From NCBI RefSeq assembly GCF_024679095.1, contig NW_026111619.1, positions 312,501 to 376,500 of the forward strand: DNA of 64,000 bases. The letters are read 5' to 3'. The notes under the pieces were generated by a model that ran no database searches, was not told the DNA's origin, and was given only the letters and a program-made list of their open reading frames with translations. Origin of the DNA: Eriocheir sinensis. Taxonomy: Eukaryota; Arthropoda; Malacostraca; Decapoda; Varunidae. Shown here piece after piece: positions 22,453 through 37,081 of this stretch. Within the stretch, counting starts at the first letter, position 1. Each line of letters starts with the position of its first letter. The position numbers were made by a program, and so were the translations under genes.

Positions 22453-23688
22453 TTAACCCGGCAGCTGGGGGGATCATGTTTCTTAAGGCCCCTCTAAGGG
22501 AATCAATGAGAAAAAATCATCACTCACGCAAACCATTTCATAATACATATCAACGCATTTGTGATCAGTTTATGCATCATCTATTTTGAGGGGTTTATAT
22601 TATGGCAAAAGATTGGCCCGTCGCTGGTACGTGGTAAAGCCACAAATTTGGCCCGTCGCTGGTGCGTGGTAAGGCCACAAATTTGGCCCTTCGCTGGTAC
22701 GTGGTAAGGCCACAAATTTGGCCCGTCGCTGGTACGTGGTAAAGCCACAAATTTGGCCCTTCGCTGGTGCGTGGTAAGGCCACAAATTTGGCCCGTCGCT
22801 GGTACGTGGTAAGGCCACAAATTTGGCCCTTCGCTGGTGCGTGGTAAAGCCACAAATTTGGCCCTTCGCTGGTACGTGGTAAAGCCACAAATTTGGCCCG
22901 TCGCTGGTACGTGGTAAGGCCACAAATTTGGCCCGTCGCTGGTACGTGGTAAGGCCACAAATTTGGCCCTTCGCTGGTACGTGGTAAGGCCACAAATTTG
23001 GCCCTTCGCTGGTACGTGGTAAGGCCACAAATTTGGCCCTTCGCTGGTACGTGGTAAGGCCACAAATTTGGCCCTTCGCTGGTACGTGGTAAGGCCACAA
23101 ATTTGGCCCGTCGCTGGTACGTGGTAAGGCCACAAATTTGGCCCGTCGCTGGTACGTGGTAAGGCCACAAATTTGGCCCTTCGCTGGTGCGTGGTAAAGC
23201 CACAAATTTGGCCCGTCGCTGGTACATGGTAAAGCCACAAATTTGGCCCTTCGCTGGTACGTGGTAAGGCCACAAATTTGGCCCTTCGCTGGTACGTGGT
23301 AAAGCCACAAATTTGGCCCGTCGCTGGTACGTAGTAAAGCCACAAATTTGGCCCGTCGCTGGTACATAGTAAAGCCACAAATTTGGCCCGTCGCTGGTAC
23401 GTAGTAAAGCCACAAATTTGGCCCGTCGCTGGTACGTAGTAAAGCCACAAATTTGGCCCTTCGCTGGTACGTAGTAAAGCCACAAATATGGCCCTTCTCT
23501 GGTACGTAGTAAAGCCACAAATTTGGCCCTTCTCTGGTACGTAGTAAAGCCACAAATCTGGCCCTTCGCTGGTGCGTGGTAAAGCCACAAATTTGGCCCT
23601 TCGCTGGTACGTAGTAAAGCCACAAATCTGGCCCGTCGCTGGTGCGTGGTAAAGCCACAAACTTGGCCCGTCGCTGTCACCAGATTAA
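22453..23688 (+). mobile_element. TTAA-flanked piggyBac-type MITE with internal 35-bp satellite, copy 2
   Basis: TTAA at 22453-22456 and 23685-23688. Left end TTAACCCGGCAGCTGGGG, then the ~140-bp module (gatcatgtttcttaaggccc, aaaccatttcataatacata, gtgatcagtttatgcatcat), then about 30 copies of a 35-bp unit (ggtacgtggtaaagccaca plus aatttggcccgtcgct) from 22617 to 23680, then right end CGCTGTCACCAGATTAA. Unit variants alternate between cccgtcgct and cccttcgct. Minus-strand frames stay open for about 360 codons only because the unit lacks stops on that strand. Confidence 0.85.
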
Positions 23689-23815
23689 TAAGTGTGCTAA
23701 GTCAGTGCTCACTGCTCAGCTTTATACAAACACCACTAGGCTTCCAAAACACACTTATAAGCTTTAATAAGTGCACTGAGTCAGTTTCCAGTCATCAGCA
23801 CACACTTCCATGGTA
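23689..23815. repeat. Satellite part 3
   Basis: Degenerate continuation of the same satellite (taagtgtgctaagtcagtgc, aaaacacacttataagcttt, cagcacacacttccatgg), showing that the MITE entered an existing array. Confidence 0.8.
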
Positions 23816-24184
23816 GAAAAATCATGATTTTTATATACAGATTGTCCATCTTCTTGTTGTTCTCTTCAAGTTGTTTTCCTGGCTTACCCAAGCATTGTAG
23901 ACATGACATTGTACAATAACATTTGTTAGCCCTGATGAACCCTACAATATGGCATTATAGTTTTTTTTCTTTTTTTTCCGTCTTGGCCTGTGGCGCCGGT
24001 AGGCCTTCATAGTAGGGCCTGATGGTCGGCCCCAGCCCGTTGTAGTGCAGGCAAGTGTTTATAGTGGCGCCATCTTTACTATTCAGCATTTTCCATTTTA
24101 GACCCCTAGTTGCATAATGTAAATTGTTGGGTTTGTGTTGGAGGGTCATGAGACGGCGACCTAGCACAGTTTTTGTGCTGTTAA
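23816..24184. other. Unclassified, LINE 3'-end-like segment
   Basis: 23960-24180 contains ccgtcttggcctgtggcgcc, ggcctgatggtcggcccc and gtgcaggcaagtgtttat, after a T-rich run. The T run followed by GC-rich sequence suggests the 3' end of a minus-strand retroposon, but no coding part is present. Confidence 0.3.
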
Positions 24185-24415
24185 CACTTGATAAGAAAAA
24201 AATGATTTATTTGATTTAAATCATTTTTTTTTATTCAAATATTTTTTTATTCAAATGACTTTTTTTCTTAAATAATATTTTTGTTGATTATTGTTTTACT
24301 TTTGTAAGTACATATTTTTGTGATAAACTTTGGCAGTGCCAAGTGAAGGCAAGGCTCAGTGTGTCACCTTGGCCAGGGTGAGCTGTCACGGGGAAGTCAC
24401 AAGTGGACAACCCTG
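24185..24415. mobile_element. hAT-like terminus (CAACCCTG end)
   Basis: Carries gatttatttgatttaaatca and ttattcaaat subterminal repeats and ends CAACCCTG (24408-24415), the reverse of the CAGGGTTG end at 15770. The 8 bases beyond each end (gagaggag and acagatga) do not match, so the two ends cannot be shown to belong to one element. Confidence 0.55.
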
Positions 24416-24734
24416 ACAGATGACTGAGCCCAGGCAAGTTAAGGCAGCCAGCACAGAGCAACAGAGGAGGGACTGCAATCACCATGGGGTCAAATTTGTA
24501 TCCTAATAATGAGACAGTAGACTCAGTCGTGTTCCTGTGCTTTCAAAAAGCAATTATGTTCATTAAAATTCATAATTACGTTTATTGTAGTTATCAACAA
24601 CAAGACATATTCTTTCCAGGCAAGTTGGTGGTCAGGGCCACACACCCACACCCTCCTGGTGCCTCTGCTGCAGCGCCGGTGAGTACTCCACCCGGTCTTG
24701 TTCTGTACCTTTGTTGTGCTCGTGTGTAAGGAAG
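24416..24734 (+). other. Unassigned stretch with a possible 59-bp exon
   Basis: 24620-24678 lies between TTCTTTCCAG and GTGAGT and reads KLVVRATHPHPPGASAAA. Both splice signals are good, but there is no partner exon and no family match, so this is only a candidate. Confidence 0.2.
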
Positions 24735-24866
24735 TTTGCAAGACACTCAAAACTGACCTCTCTTTTGGCCACTCTTTACTTTTATCTGTTGTGGGAGCGG
24801 TGAGTAGCGGGCTTTTTTTCTACACTTTTTGTTGCCCTTGAGCCGTCTTCTTGTAAAAAAAAATAA
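24735..24866 (+). mobile_element. LINE-C 3'-end fragment
   Basis: The sequence gagcggtgagtagcgggctt, ttgcccttgagccgtcttct and a final A-rich (AAT) tail match the LINE-C 3' UTR at 22125-22212. No coding part is left apart from a remnant of the last codons (gacctctcttttggccactc). Confidence 0.7.
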
Positions 24867-24902
24867 TAAAAAAATACATGAGTGACACAAGGTTATGCTG
24901 AT

Positions 24903-25076
24903 GCTTAACAAGGATCTAAAATGTAGGCCAAGACGTGGGTTTGCTTAACAAGGAGCTAAAATGTAGGCCAAGACGTGGGTTTGCTTAACAAGGAGCTAAA
25001 ATGTAGGCCAAGACGTGGGTTTGCTTAACAAGGAGCTAAAATGTAGGCCAAGACGTTGGTTTGCTTAACAAGGAGC
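24903..25076. repeat. 40-bp tandem repeat, four and a half copies
   Basis: Unit gcttaacaaggagctaaaat plus gtaggccaagacgtgggttt, starting at 24903, 24943, 24983, 25023 and a partial at 25063. Copies are nearly identical. Confidence 0.93.
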
Positions 25077-25863
25077 AAGTTTCGCGCTTGCTTTGTTCCG
25101 AGGGTTTAGCGCTAAACTTGAGGATTACAAAACTGTGTCTTGAAAACACTGGAAAGCACTTATTTGTTCTTACCTGTGAAGCTGACCTGTTTTTCCGCCT
25201 TTCCTCCCTTTTTATCTCAAAATATGTACCTTGGAAAAAGAAAGAAAATGGGAAGAGAGAACGAGTCGTTTTGAAGCCGCAGTTGAAGACGGCTGCCTTA
25301 TGACTGGCTGACAGTTCTGAAAACACTCTTGTGATTCGCTGTGAGTCCGATGACGTCATCTCTGGCGCTCACCCAATCAGCGGGATCACTGCCTTAAGGC
25401 GGTGTCACACTGGCCGTTTTCCTCCAACCATTGGGGTTACAGGCAACGCCCATACGCCCAACCAGGAGCGAATTGTCGGTTGTCCTTAACCTGGTGTCAC
25501 ACTGGGCCTTTTTCTCCCACCGCGTTGGAGGCAGCTAGGGCAACCGTTAACTCCAACTTTTCCAGGTGTGCGTCACACACGGCCAAGGTCGGTTGCCCGT
25601 ATCCACATCCACAACGTAAACAAAGCACTTGCCCTGTATCGACAAGGCGTCGTCTGCTAGAGTAAGGGCTGTCGCGGCTTGTGCTGCCATTTCCCAAGTT
25701 GTGGACTTGTTGCTGAAGTCAAATGGCAGGAAGAAGCGGTTGTGGATTGGGCGTGCCTGTGGATCCTCCCTGCCAGAATTTCTCATTGTCACCACTGCAC
25801 GTGAGCGGCAAACCCACCCATCTAGACTTCAACCACATAAACACTTGGATCGAGTAACAACAA

Positions 25864-25865
<2 letters not shown>
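25077..25865. repeat. Direct repeats around GGTGTCACACTGG; no gene assigned
   Basis: GGTGTCACACTGGCC at 25401 and GGTGTCACACTGGGCC at 25493 head two related blocks about 92 bp apart, each followed by ttt(t)c(t/c)ccaacc-type sequence. A third weak version occurs at 25565 (ggtgtgcgtcacacacggcc). The form recalls termini of some Harbinger-type elements, which I cannot confirm. The minus frame at 25547-25795 resembles no family I recognise. Confidence 0.35.

Positions 25866-25910
<45 letters not shown>
25866..25910. repeat. (CA)n microsatellite
   Basis: Pure CA tract of about 45 bp. Confidence 0.95.
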
Positions 25911-25912
<2 letters not shown>

Positions 25913-26008
25913 CACATACCAGACTCATCAGGAATCATGGCAGATATTTCTGACAAACAGAAACAACTTCACCATTTCTTTGAGTGTGTTAGAATGTACA
26001 TATTTGGT

Positions 26009-26114
26009 GAGTGGCTCACATGAACCAAACCTAGCTGTTGGCAAGAAGAGAGCAGTCGTCTTTAACACTGCTCTCTTCTTGCCATTGGGTATGTTTGGTT
26101 TGTATGAACCACTC
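26009..26114. repeat. Inverted repeat, 48-bp arms with 10-bp loop
   Basis: Left arm 26009-26056 (gagtggctcacatgaaccaa through gcaagaagagagcagt) pairs with right arm 26067-26114 (actgctctcttcttgcca through tatgaaccactc) with few mismatches. The right arm ends exactly where LINE RT coding begins. Confidence 0.9.
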
Positions 26115-27152
<1,038 letters not shown>

Positions 27153-27194
27153 CGACCCGCCCCAATGTTCCCGAGAAGAGCAGCCAGTGTGTGA

Positions 27195-27407
27195 CACTAC
27201 AGCAGGATCATGTTTCTTAATGGTCCTCTAAGCAGGAAAAATGAGAAAAAAATCACCCCCTCCACAAACCATTCATAATATATATCAAAGCTTGTTTGTG
27301 ATCAGATTATATATCATCTATTTTAGAGGTTTATATCGTAACAAATTTGGCCCGTCGCTGCTACACAGTAAAGCCACAAATTTGGCCCGTCACTGCTACC
27401 AGGTTAA
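27195..27407 (+). mobile_element. TTAA-type MITE, copy 3 (two satellite units only)
   Basis: Contains the same module as copies 1 and 2 (gatcatgtttcttaatggtc, aaccattcataatatatatc, gatcagattatatatcatct), then only two 35-bp units and the right end CTGCTACCAGGTTAA (TTAA 27404-27407). The left TTAA is eroded (cactacagca). Unit numbers of about 17, 30 and 2 in the three copies show that the array is variable. Confidence 0.82.
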
Positions 27408-27459
27408 AGGCAGTGTGCTTGACGCCGATGGTAGGTGGACGTGACCATTACGCGACAAA

Positions 27460-29428
27460 TAGTCCAGGAGCCAAGGGGTGTTTTGCATCCATTTTATGTC
27501 CTAAAATTACCCACCCTGATTTTGATAGTGAGACCACCTTGGACACCATTTTAGCGAGGGTGTTGTTCTGAAACCGGCAGTAATGGAATATTCACTGTGG
27601 TTGTTAGAAATGCTCTGATGCAAAAATCGCTCCAAAAAGTTAGAAATTTTGAAATTAAAATTAACACAACATTGCACAATTAACCTATGGTTTTTGTGTT
27701 GGTGTAAATTAAACTAGTTTAGTTATCTACAACGAAAACGTTCAAGGTCATCAGATGAAAGTCAAAAGGTCTACCAGAGGTCAAGTGTGACGTAATTTAC
27801 CTTGTAGCAAATTAAAGCTTTCTTTCATTTGAAGGCAACAAAACTCATGATGATATAACTTCCTGTTTATTTGAATGCACATCTAAGAATACCATACATG
27901 CTAGGTAATTTTAGAAAAAATTGAAGTCTCTAGCACAAATAGTAGTCCCTTGAGGTTGAGTTGAAAATAGCGAGAAAATCAGCAACTTTTGCCATTACAT
28001 ACATGCAAAAGACAGTTATACGGCAATGCACAGAACATCATTTAACTTAACAGATATGATAAAGAAGAGATTTACAAAATCATTTTCATCAACATACACC
28101 AACATTTAGAAGATATCAGTTGCATGCATGAAACCTATTTACTAGTGAAACGATTCTATGATACCAGTTTCTACAGCCTGTGTTGTTTGACTGGCAGCTG
28201 CAGTAGGGGGCACTTATGTAATTTGATTTTGTCTGCAAGGACAGCGCTGGGTAGCACAGGCAGAACATTTGCATGGGAGTGGAAAATCGTTTTAGATAAT
28301 AACGCATTCTCTCGGGCAGCAAACTGGCAGTAATCTGATAGAAACCAAACTCGCACAGGTTTAGATTCTGCATTGTCAAGGCAGTGCTAACTGCAAGTAT
28401 GTCCCATAGAATGCTCGAAGTATAATGTCCTTTTAACTATGAGGGCGACTAGTTGGAGGAAGGTCTAATATGGTCTTCTTGCTGTGATGGTAAGAGATGA
28501 TGCCTCAATGGTCCATTGATTTACATAGTGTTCAGATTTGAGAACGTTCACGAATTCTTCAACTGCCGCAAAAGTCAATATTGGTTGGATCCTTCCCAAA
28601 TTCACAGAGATATTGAGCAGGCTTTGCTTTCAAACCAGAAGATTTGGTTCCAAATTTGCTTGATGAATCACAACCAGTAAGGTGATGGAGTGGTATAGTA
28701 TGACTTTGCGGATCTCAGGGTCCATCTTCTCTGCCAAGGTATGCAGTGGTATGTGTCAGTTGCATTTCCCACACCTGCTCTTATCCACAGTTCCTTGAGG
28801 CCATAACCTCTCAAGAGATTCCAGTAATGAAGTCCAAAGTACCAGGACATCTGTGTCATTTGACAATAAGATGATTCTTGAAGCTCCACCCTTGACAGCA
28901 TACAGGGCATGTGGGATCATTCTCACGTCGGCCTCTTCAATTCTGTGATTTAGTTCAGGCAGTTGGATGCTGATATCATTAAAAACACCTCTGCATGGTT
29001 TGGTTTCACTAAGTCCAAATGCACTCACCACTATGGTGAGTTTTTTGTTAACCTTCAAATGAAGAAGTCTTAATTTCAAGCATAAGTAAAATTACGTCAC
29101 ACTTTGACCTCTGGTGACCTTGACTTTCATCTGATGACCTTGAACTTGTTTTCATGTTGTGATAACTAAACTAGCTTCAATTTAAGCACCAACACAAAAC
29201 CATAGGTTAATTGTGTGCAATGTTGTGTTAATTTTAATTTCCCGTACCCCTAACTTTTGGAGCGATATTGCATCAGAGCATTTCTAACAAACTAGTGAAT
29301 ATCTCCATTACTGCCGGGTTTCAGAACAAACACCCTCGCTAAAATGTGTCAAGGTGGTCCACTATCAAAATCAGGTGGGTAATTTTGTGGACATAAAATG
29401 GATGCAAACACCCTTAGCTCCTGGACTA
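27460..29428 (-). mobile_element. DNA transposon-like element with ~390-bp terminal inverted repeats
   Basis: Left arm 27460-27850 and right arm about 29032-29428 are imperfect inverted copies (ends TAGTCCAGGAGC and GCTCCTGGACTA; shared internal blocks ccattttatgtcc, aaccatagg, gaaatgctctgatgcaa, tcaaggtcatcagatgaaag). The sequences just outside are aaa and aaa, so a TA duplication is possible. The interior carries the degraded minus-strand ORF described separately. I cannot assign a superfamily from the ends. Confidence 0.85.
28116..29079 (-). pseudogene. Unclassified ORF of the long-TIR element (EEAD/DTDV protein)
   Basis: Minus strand. The frame 29079-28756 begins inside the right inverted repeat and reads SIQLPELNHRIEEADVRMIP, then SRIILLSNDTDVLVLW; a shift at about 28850 continues in a second frame. 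Further on, 28350-28170 reads AARENALLSKTIF followed by HANVLPVLPSAVLAD and a Cys-rich end (YCSCQSNNTGC). I recall the same order, HEEADTR...DTDV then LPP-x-x-x-A then CSC, in large unnamed proteins of invertebrates; this is from memory, not a search. The acidic motifs could be catalytic, but function is unknown. It is interrupted by stops and shifts. Confidence 0.6.
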
Positions 29429-29641
<213 letters not shown>

Positions 29642-29649
29642 AGAATGAT

Positions 29650-29812
29650 GAGAGCCTCCTATAACTCACTCTGCCAGGGGGCACCTCTTTGGCCGACTGA
29701 GTTTAACGCCGCGTATTTCGTAATCGCTGGTCTTGTTCGATCCCCAGCGCCAACAAACCTTTCCTTGTCTGAATTAATTTCATCTATCCGACCAAGCTGA
29801 AAGTGCGAGGCT

Positions 29813-29858
<46 letters not shown>
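29650..29858 (+). mobile_element. tRNA-like SINE with (TA)n tail
   Basis: Head cacctctttggccgactgag has an A-box-like TGGCCGACTGAG at 29690; the B-box-like TGTTCGATCCCC is at 29734. A short body (ctttccttgtctgaattaat, tatccgaccaagctgaaagt) is followed by (TA)n at 29817-29858. Box spacing of about 44 bp suits a tRNA head. Confidence 0.6.
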
Positions 29859-29860
<2 letters not shown>

Positions 29861-29867
29861 AGAGAGA

Positions 29868-30369
29868 GAGAAGAGTGAGGACGCCACTAGTGACCGGCGC
29901 CCACTCTGAGTTAAATCCGTTAATCACTACTCTTTGTTGTCTGTTGCTCAACCAATTCGCGATCCATTGGTTTACCTGACCGGCAATACCTATTTGCTTT
30001 AATTTGTAAAGTTATTTATGATGCGGGACTTTATCAAACGCTTTCTGGAAATCAAGATAGACTACGTCCAGTGATTTGGTTACGTCATAAACATTGAAGA
30101 GGTCGTTATATAAGGTTAATAGATTTGATAGGCAGGATCTTTTGTTTCGGAAGCCATGTTGTGAGTCCCCAATTAATGAGTGGCTTTCAAGGTAACTCAC
30201 AATTTTGTCTCTAATTATACCCTCAAGTAGCTTACCTACAACCGAAGTTAGACTAATGGGCCTGTAATTACCTGGTACTTTTTTGTCTCCTTTCTTAAAA
30301 ATCGGTGTCACGTTAGCCTTTTTCCAATCTGAAGGGACAATGCCTTGTCGCAAGGACATATTGAATACA

Positions 30370-30373
<4 letters not shown>
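29868..30373 (-). pseudogene. CR1-like RT fragment
   Basis: Minus strand: FNMSLRQGIVPSDWKKANVT, FKKGDKKVPGNYRPISLTS, QHGFRNKRSCLSNLLT, YLDFQKAFDKVPHHK, a stop near 30015, then the VNQWIANWLSNRQQRVVING block and a final SEWAPVTSG. It stops just before the GVPQG motif and so lacks YADD. The 5' side abuts (GA)n at 30374, while the 3' side abuts a short (GA)n at 29859. It is closely related to the element at 1-1845. Confidence 0.9.

Positions 30374-30414
<41 letters not shown>
30374..30414. repeat. (GA)n microsatellite
   Basis: Forms the upstream boundary of the RT fragment at 29868-30373. Confidence 0.95.
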
Positions 30415-30418
<4 letters not shown>

Positions 30419-30900
30419 CTTTTCTGTACATTACAGGTATCATCAGATAATCTATCAAAGTAAGACTTGAGCTAAAAGTTTACTAAACTATATACAAATC
30501 AATATCAAAATAGCGTGAGCGTGGCATCAGTAGAATCCTAGTTGATATTTGTCATTATTAAGTAAGAATTTCTTTAGTCTTTTTCTGAATACTTGTATAG
30601 TATTTTATTGTGTTACATGGTGTGGGAGAGCGTTCCATAGCCTGGGGTCTACACTAGAAACAGACGTGTCCCTCATGCAGGGTGTTGGTACGGGGAACTT
30701 GTAGGGTGTCTTGCTGTGTACCTACTCTTTGTCACCCCAGTTGTGGAAGGCAAGTGCAGGAACCACTCTGGAGACATCTGACATCTTATCTTATACGTAT
30801 ACAGTGACAGCAACATCAAAAATTATCTTCTTGTCCATTTTCAGCCAGTTCAATTGTGTTATAAAGGGGGTGGCGTGGTCACGCCTCCTCGCTCCCCCAA
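30415..30900 (-). pseudogene. Probable LINE C-terminal/3' fragment
   Basis: On the minus strand 30630-30520 reads NTIQVFRKRLKKFL and then KYQLGFY, preceded by AMERSPTPCN in a neighbouring frame. This resembles the C-terminal W-N-x-LP...F-x-x-x-LK-x-x-L segment that ends many LINE polyproteins. Frames are broken and no RT motif is left. Confidence 0.5.
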
Positions 30901-31928
30901 TACATATCTCTGCCGCAAAATTAATCAATCAATCAATACTATTGAAGGTAAAACTCGTTTACTTAAAGTATTTCTACAATATTAGGCTAATGGACCAAAC
31001 TCATTGTGGTTTTAAGATATAGCAGTAGCCTTTTGGGGTGTCTGGGATGAATTCATGCCCTTGCATTTACTAGCAGTTTACGTCTTGATGGCGGCTCCTC
31101 CCACGTGTGAACGTACTTGGTCCCGAGAGCACACAGCCGGTCTAGCCGCTAGATCGTCGCGGCTGTATTGCCGACCAGGAATTGCCAGGTGTAAAGCCGC
31201 TTTCACGGGCAAAATTGAGCCTCGGGCAAAATTGAGCCCGGGCATCAACATGCCTCTGTTATCTTAGCTCAAGCTCGTGTATATGGGCTTCTTTTCGTCT
31301 GATATGACGTCTAGAGCTAGCATGATTATCATTCTTTATTATGATGACAAAGACCATGTCAAAATTTGCCCCATTAAATAAGAAATTACATAAAGTTCGG
31401 CAGCTTTTCCTCGTCGCCAAGCCATCCTCCAGCAGCGCTCCGACACCCATGATCGCACATTCATTTTTCTCAGAAAATAGGATACCAATCACATTTACAT
31501 CAACGTATTTCCAAAGGTGAATACTTAGGCCATGTTCACACCAAGTTACGACACCTGAGATTCATTAATAATGACAGGGGAAGGAAAAATGTAGGGCCTT
31601 CCTTGTCTCTAATTAAGCGACGTCGATGAAACCGTACACGGCCTGAGATGGTACCAAGGACCAAGGCGTCTGGCGATAACAGAAAATTTAAATGTCAAAG
31701 ACAGCTGAGATGATCATTGCAATATTACATGCCGTAATTGTACCTCCGATCTGATATTGAAGTTTTTTTTTTTTCAGAACACAGTATACATTACGTAGTT
31801 TACATCATGTGAATATTAATATGAGTGTTTTTACAGTGCTGTTAATTTAGGTGAGGATAGGTGTTAATATGCTATCAGAATTAATATATAATGGCTCTAC
31901 ACAATATCATAGGTAGGTATCGTTCTTC
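30901..31928. other. No gene recognised
   Basis: 31070-31270 is moderately GC-rich with a short internal repeat (gggcaaaattgagc twice at 31208 and 31224). 31380-31500 has a short open minus frame without family likeness. 31500-31928 is AT-rich and featureless. Confidence 0.4.
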
Positions 31929-31947
31929 ATTATATATATATATATAT

Positions 31948-32040
<93 letters not shown>
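31929..32040. repeat. (TA)n microsatellite
   Basis: About 110 bp of TA with one ga interruption near 31949. Confidence 0.97.
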
Positions 32041-36119
<4,079 letters not shown>

Positions 36120-36125
<6 letters not shown>

Positions 36126-37081
36126 CACCAGTACTTCATGTTATCTCTTACTTCTTTGTCAATCCAAGGAGCAGGTGGTCTATTTATATATTTAGTCGTC
36201 ATTGGGGCAACTTGATCTAGGCAAGAATTGAATATTGTGTTAAGTATATTCACCTGTTCGTCAATGTCATCAGTTAACGTGATACTATTTAAGCAGTCTG
36301 AGCTGGTTAGCAATGCTTCACAAAAGTTATCTTTATTGTATGTAGCCATGCTTCTGAAAGTTTTCTTTATTTTTGTCCGTTTGGGTTTGCTGATGTCGAT
36401 TTTTGAGATAATCATGTCGTGATCTGCGATAGTTCTGGGAAGGCAATCAGAGGTAACAATACTTTCTTTTTTGTTTGTGATTAGGACATCAAGTAGTGTG
36501 GCAGACTGGGGGGGGACACGTGTTGGTTTACTTATTACTTGGAATAAACCGCAAGCTTCAATTATTTTCTGCAGGTTGCTGTTGTTAACTAGAAGGTTAT
36601 CGTTAAGATCGCCGAACACATACATGGGTTTCTTTCTTAGGTTAACGTGCTTGAAGACTTCCATTAGATAATCATATGAGGTAGCGGGGGCTTTGGGATG
36701 TCTGTATAAGCATCCTACAATGATTGATGGTAGTTTTCTGCTTTGAACTGTGATCCATATGTTTTCGATTCCAGTACAGGGTTCAACATCTGGTGTAATG
36801 ATCTTGGAGCTTAGATTATCCTTAACATAAAGACACACTCCACCTCCGCGGCCCTTATCGTGTCGAAATAAATTGTAACCTGGTATTATTATTAGTGAGT
36901 CAGGTGTTTGTTGATGAAGCCAAGTCTCACTAACACAGAGAATGTCAATATCACGGTCATATAATAGTAATTTTATTTCCTTGAAGCTAGATAGAAGAGA
37001 CTGGGCATTGATGTGTTCTATGGAGAGACCGTCCTTAGCTTTACTATAATGTTCAACGGCAACGTCTTCTTCGCCAATGAC
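36120..37081 (-). pseudogene. CR1-like LINE ORF2: APE-type endonuclease, RT missing
   Basis: Minus strand, immediately downstream of ORF1's stop (37082). It reads IEHINAQSLLSSFKEIKLLL, ILCVSETWLHQQTPDS, HDKGRGGGVCLYVKDNL, VGCLYRHP, YVFGDLNDNLL, SKPTRVPPQSATLLDVLI and IADHDMIIS, a complete set of APE endonuclease blocks (N, E, Y, D-x-N, T, SDH-like ADH). The frame stays open to 36116. The element then stops in the linker, with no RT. Confidence 0.88.

Noticed and set aside
22581..23680. Three overlapping frames of about 350-360 codons as genes
   Set aside because: Identical cyclic peptide in all frames, generated by a 35-bp satellite without stops on one strand.
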